The notes beneath the pieces are model-generated. The model was not told the origin of the DNA. It made no database searches and saw only the letters and a list, made by a program, of their open reading frames with translations. Positions 8,205 through 15,096 of a stretch of DNA of 39,758 nucleotides are shown here, one piece after another. Both the position numbers and the translations under genes were made by a program. This stretch comes from REEB95 sp035934235 (lineage in GTDB: Bacteria; Pseudomonadota; Alphaproteobacteria; ATCC43930; CGMCC-115725). The DNA is taken from assembly GCA_035934235.1 (NCBI GenBank), contig DASYYB010000059.1, forward strand, positions 1 through 39,758, written 5' to 3'. Position 1 is the stretch's first letter, and each line of letters opens with the position of its first letter.

Positions 8205-8762
8205 ATGAACAGACCGGAGTCGGCGGCGCGGCTGAAGCGTCGATTGGCATTGGTCGCAGCGATGGCTTTGCCGCTGTTGCTTGCCGGCTGCTTCGGCTCG
8301 ACCAGCGCCGAAACGCTCACCTGTCCGAGCACCGCGGCGACTCCGGGGCTCGACGTCGCACCGTTGTTCTCCGGTCCCGGCCGCACGCGTGACGATATCG
8401 CCACGGCGGCCCGAATCCTTACCGTCAAGGACTCGTGCAGCGAAGAAAAAGGTGGTATTCGCGCCGACGTCATCGTGACGTTCTCGGTCGTGCGCGGCTC
8501 GCCACAAGTCCAGAACCCGCAATTCACCTACTTCGTCGCGGTGGTGGACGGTGGCAGCAATATCCTGAGCGAGCAGCGTTTCGGCCTCGTGGCGCATTTT
8601 GCCGGCAACGAAACCTTCGTCGCCACGACGGACAAGATCACCGTTCACCTGCCGGTGAAGCGGGTCGGGGCCGGCGCGGATTACGGCATCGTCGCCGGCT
8701 TTCAGCTGACGCCCGACCAGATTCAGTTCAACAACGCGCAACAGCAATCGTCGACGCAATGA
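8205..8762 (+). CDS. Uncharacterised lipoprotein coupled to the K+ channel gene
   Basis: This 185-residue protein is of unknown function. After a basic N-region and hydrophobic core comes a lipobox LLAGC, so the mature protein should be a lipid-anchored envelope protein. The mature part has three further cysteine-containing or beta-rich stretches (TLTCPS, VKDSCSEE, then RADVIVTFSVVRG and FTYFVAVVDGG) and a Gln-rich tail. It resembles a hypothetical alphaproteobacterial lipoprotein family I recall only loosely. ATG 8205 has an AAGGAAAG ribosome site; an upstream in-frame ATG would add residues before the signal. The stop overlaps the ATG of the KirBac gene (ATGA), so the two are co-translated. 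Confidence 0.85.
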   Translation: MNRPESAARLKRRLALVAAMALPLLLAGCFGSTSAETLTCPSTAATPGLDVAPLFSGPGRTRDDIATAARILTVKDSCSEEKGGIRADVIVTFSVVRGSPQVQNPQFTYFVAVVDGGSNILSEQRFGLVAHFAGNETFVATTDKITVHLPVKRVGAGADYGIVAGFQLTPDQIQFNNAQQQSSTQ

Positions 8763-9682
8763 GGGACGGGCGCAAGCGCGTCAAATCGCCCTACGCCGTA
8801 CCGTCCGAGGCGGCGGCCGCCAGATTTCCGTTGCTACGCGGCATTCGCGCCGTACGCGCGACACGCCAGCGCGGCCAGTCGCGCACCGACATCTATCATT
8901 CGTTGTTGACGGTCTCGTGGCGCGGATTTTTCGCGCTGCTGACGGTCGCCTATATGCTGTTCAACCTCGTCTTTGCGCTGCTCTATTTCGCGCAGGACGG
9001 CGGCATCGCCAATGCCAAGCCGGGCTCCTTCGCCGACGCCTTCTTCTTCAGCGTCCAAACCATGGCGACGATCGGCTACGGCGACATGCATCCGGCGACG
9101 TTCTATGTCAACGCCGTGGTCACGGTCGAGGTCCTGCTCGGCCTGACCGGCTTCGCGCTCGCCACCGGCCTGATCTTCGCGCGCTTCTCGCGGCCGACGG
9201 CGCGCGTCATGTTCAGCGACGTTGCCGTTGTTAGCCGATACGACGGCGTACTGACGCTGATGTTTCGTGCCGCCAATCAGCGCCGCAACCGGATTCTCGA
9301 GGCGTCGGCGAGCCTCATGCTGGTGCGCAACGAGATCACTGCCGAGGGCCAGGTGATGCGGCGCTTCTATGACCTGAAGGTGGCGCGCCAGCATAACCCA
9401 ACGTTCGTGCTGACCTGGACCGTGATGCATCCGATCGACGAGACCAGCCCGTTACATAAGGCCAGCGAAGCGACACTGCGCGCGCAAGGGGCGGAGATCA
9501 TCGCCAGCATCAACGGCCTCGACGAAAGCTTCGCGCAGACGATCTATGCGCGGAAGAGCTATCGGCCGGACAATATCCGCTGGGGTTGGCGCTTGACCGA
9601 CATTATCGGCCGCACGTCGGACGGCCGGCTCACCGTCGATTACGAGAAGTTCCACGACGCCGAAGAGGAATCGGCCGGCTGA
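8759..9682 (+). CDS. KirBac-type inward-rectifier potassium channel
   Basis: This 307-residue protein is a prokaryotic inward-rectifier K+ channel. The cytosolic N-terminus has the slide-helix region (RTDIYHSLLTVSWRGFF). A first membrane helix at about 57-77 is followed by a pore helix and the selectivity filter TIGYG (104-108), then a second membrane helix at about 118-137. The rest is the immunoglobulin-like cytoplasmic domain (ASLMLVRNE, TWTVMHPIDETSPL). Length and domain order match KirBac proteins. The open frame extends upstream across the lipoprotein gene, but ATG 8759 gives the correct N-terminus and overlaps its stop. It probably acts as a tetramer in the inner membrane. Confidence 0.94.
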   Translation: MRDGRKRVKSPYAVPSEAAAARFPLLRGIRAVRATRQRGQSRTDIYHSLLTVSWRGFFALLTVAYMLFNLVFALLYFAQDGGIANAKPGSFADAFFFSVQTMATIGYGDMHPATFYVNAVVTVEVLLGLTGFALATGLIFARFSRPTARVMFSDVAVVSRYDGVLTLMFRAANQRRNRILEASASLMLVRNEITAEGQVMRRFYDLKVARQHNPTFVLTWTVMHPIDETSPLHKASEATLRAQGAEIIASINGLDESFAQTIYARKSYRPDNIRWGWRLTDIIGRTSDGRLTVDYEKFHDAEEESAG

Positions 9683-9691
9683 AACGCCGCG

Positions 9692-9707
9692 ACGGCGCGA
9701 TCGCCGT
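9692..9707. terminator. Small hairpin in a convergent gap, possible terminator
   Basis: Between the convergent ends of the K+ channel gene and apt is a perfect 6-base inverted repeat, ACGGCG-CGAT-CGCCGT. It is GC-rich, but no run of T follows on either side, so it is not a classical intrinsic terminator. It may slow polymerase from both directions, or be chance in GC-rich DNA. Confidence 0.25.
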
Positions 9708-10222
9708 TAGGCGTCGTAAGCCACGACCGACGTGAACGGCACATCGAGCCGCTTGCGGCCGCCGAGAAAGCTGAGCTCGATGATGCAGCCGGCGGCGACG
9801 ACGTTGCCGCCGACCTGGCGGCAGAGATTGATCGCCGCCTCCAACGTGCCGCCGGTGGCGAGCAAATCGTCGAGCACGACGACGCGCCGGCCGCGCTCGA
9901 TGGCGTCGGCCTGGATCTCGATCGTGTCGGTGCCGTATTCCAGGGCATAGGTGTACGGAACGGTGGCGCCCGGCAGCTTGCCGCGTTTGCGGACCATGAC
10001 GAAGCCGATGCCCAACGCCAGCGCCAGTGGTGCCGCGACCAGGAAGCCGCGTGACTCGATGCCGACCAACAGTTCGGGCCGATGCGGCGCCAGCGCCTTT
10101 TCCATCCGCTCGACCGTCGCCTGCCATGCCTTGGCATGCGCGAGCAGCGTCGAGATGTCGTAGAAAAGAATCCCTTTCTTGGGAAAATCCGGCACGCTTC
10201 GGATGTGTTGCTTCAGATCCAT
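9707..10222 (-). CDS. apt: Adenine phosphoribosyltransferase
   Basis: This 171-residue cytosolic enzyme joins adenine to PRPP to form AMP. The PRPP-binding motif VVVLDDLLATGGT is complete. The N-terminal DLKQHIRSVPDFPKKGILFYD and the central GIESRGFLVAAPLA and RKRGKLPGATV segments are typical of APRT. Length is standard. It is a single-gene unit on the minus strand, divergent from the Mla operon over 105 bases. It can reuse adenine released by the methylthioadenosine phosphorylase encoded near the other end of the window; that functional link is inference. Confidence 0.96.
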   Translation of the reverse strand: MDLKQHIRSVPDFPKKGILFYDISTLLAHAKAWQATVERMEKALAPHRPELLVGIESRGFLVAAPLALALGIGFVMVRKRGKLPGATVPYTYALEYGTDTIEIQADAIERGRRVVVLDDLLATGGTLEAAINLCRQVGGNVVAAGCIIELSFLGGRKRLDVPFTSVVAYDA

Positions 10223-10327
10223 TGCCCCCGCCCCGACGGAAATTGCGACCCAATTTAGACTGCGAGCGCGCCGGTACGAAAGCGCTGTCTTGCGCTAGAA
10301 TGGCCGTAAATCCGGCCGAGGGAGGGG

Positions 10328-11452
10328 ATGGCCCAATCCATCGAGCAGACACGCGACGGCGACGCGCTCGTGCTGCGTCCGCGCGGCCGTTGGGTCGTCG
10401 CCGATGCCCAGGCGCTTGACGAACGCCTGGCCGAGGTACGGGCCGTCACGGCACGCCGGGTACGCATCGATCTCGCCGGCGTCGAGGCGATGGATACGAC
10501 CGGCGCCTGGCTGTTGTTCCGGTTGAAGCGCAGCCTCGAAGCGCGCGGCGCCGCTGTCAGCGTCGATCATGTCGGCGCCGAAATGGCCCCGTTGCTGGCC
10601 CAAATCGAGAAACACCCGGCCGAACCGATCCGGCCGGTGCATCGCGGCTTCGGGCCGATCGTGCTGCTGGCCCATATCGGCTTCCGTACAGTTGAGCTGC
10701 TGCGCCTGACGCGCGCCTTGCTCGGATTCTTCGGCGAGGTCGCCATCACGTTCCTGCGCACGGGTGCGCAGCCACGCAGGCTGCGTTTCACGCCGATGGT
10801 GGCGCAGATGCAACGCGCCGGTGTTTCGGCGCTCGGCATCGTCGGGTTGCTGTCGTTTCTGGTCGGCATCGTCATGACCTATATCGGCGCGCAGCAGCTG
10901 AAGCCCTATGGCGCCGAGATCTTCACCGTCAATCTCCTCGCCGTCGGTTTCCTGCGTGAGCTCGGCGGGCTGCTGGCCGCGATCATCATCGCCGGCCGCT
11001 CCGGCAGCGCCTTCACCGCCGAAATCGGCGCCATGATCGTCAACGAGGAAGTCGACGCGATGCGCACCCTTGGCCTCGATCCGATCGAGGTTCTGGTCGT
11101 GCCGCGCATCCTCGGGCTGATCCTGACCCTGCCATTCCTGACCTTCTGGGCCGATTTCACCGGCCTCGCCGGCGGCGCCGTCATCTGCCGAATGTCGCTC
11201 GACATCCCGCTGACGACGTTCCTGGTTCAGCTGCACAGCGCGGTATCGCTGTGGAGCGTGTTTCTGGGTATCATCAAAGCGCCATTCTTCGCCGCCTGCA
11301 TCGCGCTCATCGGTTGCAATGAGGGTCTGCTGGTGACCCGCAGCGCCGAAAGCGTCGGGCGGCGCACGACGCAATCCGTGGTCCAAGCCATTTTCCTGGT
11401 CATCGTGCTCGATGCGCTCTTCTCGATCTTCTTCAATGCGATCGGAATCTGA
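10328..11452 (+). CDS. MlaE-family lipid ABC transporter permease with N-terminal STAS domain
   Basis: This 374-residue inner-membrane permease belongs to an Mla/MCE-type phospholipid transporter. Residues 1 to about 100 form a STAS domain (RIDLAGVEAMDTTGAW), the MlaB-like part. The remainder is the MlaE permease with about five or six membrane helices and the conserved cytoplasmic segment LRELGGLLAAIIIAGRSGSAF followed by EIGAM and NEEVDAMRTLGLDP. In E. coli MlaB and MlaE are separate proteins, whereas this fused form is common in alphaproteobacteria. GGGAGGGG precedes the ATG directly. The end overlaps the ATPase gene by 17 bases. The operon likely moves phospholipid between inner and outer membranes. 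Confidence 0.93.
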   Translation: MAQSIEQTRDGDALVLRPRGRWVVADAQALDERLAEVRAVTARRVRIDLAGVEAMDTTGAWLLFRLKRSLEARGAAVSVDHVGAEMAPLLAQIEKHPAEPIRPVHRGFGPIVLLAHIGFRTVELLRLTRALLGFFGEVAITFLRTGAQPRRLRFTPMVAQMQRAGVSALGIVGLLSFLVGIVMTYIGAQQLKPYGAEIFTVNLLAVGFLRELGGLLAAIIIAGRSGSAFTAEIGAMIVNEEVDAMRTLGLDPIEVLVVPRILGLILTLPFLTFWADFTGLAGGAVICRMSLDIPLTTFLVQLHSAVSLWSVFLGIIKAPFFAACIALIGCNEGLLVTRSAESVGRRTTQSVVQAIFLVIVLDALFSIFFNAIGI

Positions 11453-12227
11453 TCCCGCCGCCGCGGTCGTGCGCGTGCGCGGTCTTGCTACCAGGGCCGG
11501 TGGCCAAATCCTGCTGCGTGACGCGACCTTCGATCTGCGATCCGGCGAGGTGCTGGGCGTGGTCGGTGCGTCGGGTTCCGGCAAGTCCGTCCTGCTGCGC
11601 ACGATCGTCGGCTTGACGCCGGCGGCCACTGGCACGATCGCGATTTTCGGCGAAGAACTCGGACGGGCGGGGCACGGCGATCTGCGGCGCTTCGGCAAGC
11701 GGTGGGGCGTACTGTTCCAGGACGGAGCGCTATTCAGCTCGTTGACGGTTGCCGAGAACATCATGGTGCCGCTGCGCGAACAGCTCGATCTTTCGCCGGC
11801 GCTGATGCACGAAATCGCCGCGCTCAAGATCGCGCTGGTCGGCTTGCCGCCGGACACGGCGGGAAAAATGCCGGCCGCGCTGTCGGGCGGCATGCGCAAG
11901 CGCGCCGGTCTGGCGCGCGCCCTCGCGCTCGATCCCAAGCTGCTGTTCCTCGACGAGCCCACCGCCGGGCTCGACCCGATCGCCGCCACCGCATTCGACG
12001 GCTTGGTGCGCGATCTCAAGGAAAGCCTTGGCCTGACGGTGTTCATGGTGACGCATGATCTCGACAGCCTGACGGCGATTTGCGATCGCATCGCTGTGAT
12101 CGTCGACCAGCACCTCGTGATCGGCACGCTTGCCGAGTTGTTGCGCAATCCGCATCCGTGGATTCAGCAATATTTCAGTGGCCCGCGCGGGCGCGCCGCG
12201 CGGATTGTCGAAGCCGCCAGCGGGTAG
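11436..12227 (+). CDS. MlaF-family lipid ABC transporter ATPase
   Basis: This 263-residue ATP-binding subunit powers the MlaE permease. It has a Walker A GASGSGKS, Q-loop VLFQDGALF, ABC signature LSGGMRKRAGLARAL, Walker B LLFLDEPTAGLDP and H-loop MVTHDLDSL. The SGGMRKR variant of the signature is typical of MlaF. Two in-frame ATGs exist. I prefer 11436, which removes a Ser/Arg-rich extension (RSSRSSS) and leaves a 17-base overlap with the permease; 11412 is the alternative. The strong overlap indicates coupled translation. Confidence 0.94.
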   Translation: MRSESDPAAAVVRVRGLATRAGGQILLRDATFDLRSGEVLGVVGASGSGKSVLLRTIVGLTPAATGTIAIFGEELGRAGHGDLRRFGKRWGVLFQDGALFSSLTVAENIMVPLREQLDLSPALMHEIAALKIALVGLPPDTAGKMPAALSGGMRKRAGLARALALDPKLLFLDEPTAGLDPIAATAFDGLVRDLKESLGLTVFMVTHDLDSLTAICDRIAVIVDQHLVIGTLAELLRNPHPWIQQYFSGPRGRAARIVEAASG

Positions 12228-12231
12228 GGCC

Positions 12232-13068
12232 ATGGAAACACGCGCCGAATATGTGCTCGTCGGAGGTTTCGTTCTCGTGCTGTTGGCCGGGCTGGCGGTG
12301 GTGCTGCTGTGGTTCGTGCAGGCGCCGTTCAAGGTCAGCGCCACACATTACGATATTTACTTCGACGGCTCGGTCTCCGGCCTCGATGTCGGCTCCGACG
12401 TCCGCTACAACGGCGTCCTGGTCGGCCGCGTGGCGACGATCGTCCTCGATCCGCAACGACCGACCCAGGTGCACGTGACCGTCGACATCAACCAGGGCCT
12501 CATCATCCGGAACGACGCCGTCGCCGTATTGCAGATCAAGGGCCTGACCGGCGCGGCCTATGTCGAGATCGCCGGGGCCAGTGGCACGGCGCCGCCGCTG
12601 GTCGCCGAAAAGGGCCAGCCCTATCCGGTGATCCGGTCGCGCTCGTCGCAACTGACCGAATTGTTCAACGGCATGCCGGTCCTCATCCAGAAACTGTCGA
12701 CGCTCGCCGATCAGCTCAATGATGTCACCGATGCCGACAACCGCAAGGCGCTTGCCGAAACACTGGCCAATATGCGCCAGGTGAGCGCGGTCCTGGCGGC
12801 GCATTCCCGCGATCTTGATGCGAGCCTCGGCAGCCTGTCGGCGGCAGTGAAGCATTTCGATCAAGCGGCGGATAATCTCGACCACATGATGCGCGACAGC
12901 CAGAAGCCGGTCAGCGATTTCACCACCCGCGGCTTGCCCGAATTGCAGCAGCTGCTTGCCGATTCGCGCGTCCTGGTCGCCGAGCTGACACGGCTGGTCG
13001 ATTCGCTCAATCGCGATCCGTCGCGGGTGATCTACGGCAACCGCCTGCAAGGCTATACTCCCCAGTGA
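12232..13068 (+). CDS. MCE/MlaD-family lipid-binding protein
   Basis: This 278-residue periplasmic protein is anchored by one N-terminal membrane helix (about residues 8-30). Next comes a single MCE domain (SVSGLDVGSDVRYNGVLVGRV, LKIKG-like LQIKGLTGAAYVEI). The C-terminal half is helical with heptad-like repeats (LIQKLSTLADQLND through ELTRLVDSLNRDP), as in MlaD/PqiB relatives that form hexameric rings and needles. ATG 12232 follows the ATPase stop by 4 bases; the frame is open upstream but the helix begins right after this start. The MCE ring would bridge the permease to periplasmic carriers or the outer membrane. Confidence 0.93.
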   Translation: METRAEYVLVGGFVLVLLAGLAVVLLWFVQAPFKVSATHYDIYFDGSVSGLDVGSDVRYNGVLVGRVATIVLDPQRPTQVHVTVDINQGLIIRNDAVAVLQIKGLTGAAYVEIAGASGTAPPLVAEKGQPYPVIRSRSSQLTELFNGMPVLIQKLSTLADQLNDVTDADNRKALAETLANMRQVSAVLAAHSRDLDASLGSLSAAVKHFDQAADNLDHMMRDSQKPVSDFTTRGLPELQQLLADSRVLVAELTRLVDSLNRDPSRVIYGNRLQGYTPQ

Positions 13069-13694
13069 TGGCCCGCCGGCGCGTCGCAACCCTGCTTCTA
13101 ACCCTCGCGCTCGTGGGTTGCAGCGGCGGCTTGCTGCCGGCGCCACCACCACCACCCAAGCTTTACCGCCTGTCGCCGGCGGACGCCGTGCCGGCCGCCG
13201 GCGCGCCGATCAAGGCTCAAATCCTCGTCGGCAGCGTCGACGCGCCCGGTGCGCTCAACACCGCCCGGATCGCGCTCAGTCCGAGCGCGACGCGCCTCGA
13301 ATATTTCGCCGATGCGGAATGGACCGACCGCGCGCCGGTTCTGATCGACAACATGCTGCTCGATACGCTCACGCACGCCGGTCGTTTCAACCGGGTCGCC
13401 CAACGTTCTCTGGCGCTGCGCGCCGATTATGTCGTGCTCGGCGCGCTCGATCATTTCGAGGCCGATTACGCCGCCGGCACGCCGCCGCAAGTGCGGGTGA
13501 TGCTCGATCTGCGGCTGCTGCGCATGCCCGACGGCGATATCCTCGCGCAACGGCAGTTCGCGGCCACGGTGCCGGCAACGCAGAACACCGTGCCGGCGGT
13601 GGTCGAAGCGTTCGACGCTGCAAGCCATCGCGCATTGCACGATGTGCCAGCCTGGATCGCCGACTCCTTGCCGCGGTCCGCAAAGCAGCCTTGA
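13068..13694 (+). CDS. ABC-type transport auxiliary lipoprotein (PqiC-like)
   Basis: This 208-residue protein belongs to the ABC_trans_aux/PqiC-like lipoprotein family that accompanies MCE transporters. A basic start and hydrophobic core lead to the lipobox LVGC, then a proline-rich linker (five prolines) and the family opening KLYRLSPADA. Later landmarks are RIALSPSATRLEYFADAEWTDRAP and YVVLGALDHFEADY. It is probably outer-membrane anchored, receiving or passing lipid from the MCE ring. ATG 13068 overlaps the preceding stop by one base (TGATG). A GTG at 13065 in the same frame would also work. The stop overlaps the TTG of the next gene. Confidence 0.9.
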   Translation: MARRRVATLLLTLALVGCSGGLLPAPPPPPKLYRLSPADAVPAAGAPIKAQILVGSVDAPGALNTARIALSPSATRLEYFADAEWTDRAPVLIDNMLLDTLTHAGRFNRVAQRSLALRADYVVLGALDHFEADYAAGTPPQVRVMLDLRLLRMPDGDILAQRQFAATVPATQNTVPAVVEAFDAASHRALHDVPAWIADSLPRSAKQP

Positions 13695-14464
13695 CGCCCG
13701 CGTCGTCGCACCGTCCCGATCGGGCCGCGCTCGAGCGGCAGGCGCGCTGCGGCGAGGCCGTCGTTCGTTGGCGCGACGCCCTGGCGCGTGACGGTCGTAC
13801 GGTCGTCTCGGCCGCCCTCGGTGGCGCGACGCGTATTTTCCATTGGCGTCATTATCCGGCCGGCGACGTTTACGATCCCGGGACGCACGCGCAGTATTTC
13901 TATCATGCGCACCCGCCGCAGCCCGCCGCCCATGGCGAGCACGGTCATTTCCATGCCTTCCTGCGCGCGCGCGGTCTCAAGCCGGGCGCGCGGCCGCTGG
14001 TGATGCCCGAGCTCGCGATCGCCGGCCACCCCGCATCGCCGGCGCAGGCGGCGCCGTCCGCGCCGGCGCCTGCCGGCGAGCCGGACGAACCTTGGATTCA
14101 CCTGGCAGCGATCGCGATGGACCGCGCTGGACGGCCGCTGCGGCTGTTCACCACCAACCGGTGGGTCACCGGCGAGACCTGGTACGGCGCGACGGACATC
14201 GCCGCGTCGCTCGACCGTTTCGTCATCGACGGCGAACAGGCGAGCCCGCTTGACCGCTGGCTCACAGCGATGCTCGGCTTGTTTCGGCCGACCATCGTCC
14301 GGCTGCTGGCGGCACGCGACGCGGCGGTGATGGATTTTCGCCGCCGCCGCCGCGGCAAGGTGCACGTTCTCGAGGACCGGCGGCTCGAGATCACCTCGTC
14401 GGCGGCCGTCGACGTCGACGCCGAAATCCGCCGCGTTGCGGCGGCGCTGCGTCACGTCGCCTAG
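13691..14464 (+). CDS. Histidine-rich uncharacterised protein (DUF6969-like)
   Basis: This 257-residue protein of unknown function resembles what I recall as DUF6969. It has no signal peptide or membrane helix. A remarkable cluster of nine histidines lies in 38 residues: H51, H54, H66, H72, H74, H81, H84, H86 and H88 (motifs FHWRH, FYHAHPP, HGEHGHFHAF), which suggests metal binding. An Ala/Pro-rich linker follows at about 110-123. The second half has WIHLAAIAMD, TTNRWVTGETWY and an Arg-rich stretch. I chose TTG 13691 because it overlaps the auxiliary lipoprotein stop (TTGA) and the conserved-looking region follows; no in-frame ATG is nearby. Coupling to the Mla operon is seen; its role there is unknown. 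Confidence 0.75.
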   Translation: MTPASSHRPDRAALERQARCGEAVVRWRDALARDGRTVVSAALGGATRIFHWRHYPAGDVYDPGTHAQYFYHAHPPQPAAHGEHGHFHAFLRARGLKPGARPLVMPELAIAGHPASPAQAAPSAPAPAGEPDEPWIHLAAIAMDRAGRPLRLFTTNRWVTGETWYGATDIAASLDRFVIDGEQASPLDRWLTAMLGLFRPTIVRLLAARDAAVMDFRRRRRGKVHVLEDRRLEITSSAAVDVDAEIRRVAAALRHVA

Positions 14465-14473
14465 ACGCCGGGG

Positions 14474-14725
14474 TCAGTTACTGGTCGTGGTGGCGTTCCC
14501 GGCGGGCGCGGGGTCGTTGTTGGCGCGCAGGCACGCGCGACGGTAATTCTCGCGCGCCGCGTTGCCCTGCGGCGTGTAATCCGGAAACAGACGCGCGGCC
14601 TCGCGGGCGCAGCGATCGGCGATCGACCAGACCGCGGTGCTGTCGGCCCGCGGATCGGCCGAAGCCGGCGCCACCGCCAGCAGCAGGAACGCCAAACCGC
14701 CGAGGACAAAGAGCAACCGCTTCAT
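14474..14725 (-). CDS. Small secreted protein of unknown function
   Basis: This 83-residue protein has a clear signal peptide (KRLLFVLGGLAFLLLAVAPASA, cleaved before DP). The roughly 60-residue mature part contains two cysteines (IADRCAREA, RRACLRA), probably a disulfide in the periplasm, and a Pro/Ala/Thr-rich tail. I recognise no family. The ATG at 14725 shares one base with the preceding stop (TGATG), so it is the third gene of a unit headed by the FAD monooxygenase. It ends 9 bases from the convergent DUF6969-like gene. Confidence 0.65.
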   Translation of the reverse strand: MKRLLFVLGGLAFLLLAVAPASADPRADSTAVWSIADRCAREAARLFPDYTPQGNAARENYRRACLRANNDPAPAGNATTTSN

Positions 14726-15096
14726 CACGTGTCCTTGTTTCGCTTCACCGCACGCCGGCGCCGCGCATCGACCAACGCTGCGGGCGTCAGATAAAGCAAA
14801 TATAGCACGCCAGGCGCGACGATGATCAGCACCGTTCGGGCCTGTTCCCGCCGCAGCTGCGTCCGCGCCTTGTGGTGCGCCGTCGCCAGGCAGCTGGTCG
14901 CCTCGGGTCCCAGCCGCGCGCCGCAGCGATCGGCAACGTAGTCGTCGACCGTCGTGATGCGGCCGTCGATGCGTAGTGCGGTGTCGAACGGCGGAAAAAG
15001 CCGTGCAGCCATGGCCGCCATCCACGCCGCGATCAACAGCGTGACATAGGGCGAGATCCGCCGCCGCCGCCGCGTCCCGGTTTGGGTCGCGTTCAT
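14725..15096 (-). CDS. Small two-helix membrane protein of unknown function
   Basis: This 123-residue protein has an Arg-rich N-terminus, a first hydrophobic segment (YVTLLIAAWMAAMAARLF) and a second one (VLIIVAPGVLYLLYLTPAALV). They enclose a loop of about 50 residues with two cysteines (DRCGARLG, TSCLATAHHKA) that would face the periplasm. The C-terminus is Arg/Lys-rich and cytosolic. I recognise no family. The ATG overlaps the FAD monooxygenase stop by four bases, and its own stop touches the start of the small secreted protein. This argues for a three-gene translationally coupled unit. Confidence 0.7.
   Translation of the reverse strand: MNATQTGTRRRRRISPYVTLLIAAWMAAMAARLFPPFDTALRIDGRITTVDDYVADRCGARLGPEATSCLATAHHKARTQLRREQARTVLIIVAPGVLYLLYLTPAALVDARRRRAVKRNKDT

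Noticed and set aside
10296..10317. TAGAAT plus a GGCCG-TAAATC-CGGCC inverted repeat before the MlaE gene
   Set aside because: No -35 element at a suitable distance, and 5-base GC inverted repeats are frequent by chance here. Not strong enough to call a promoter or operator.
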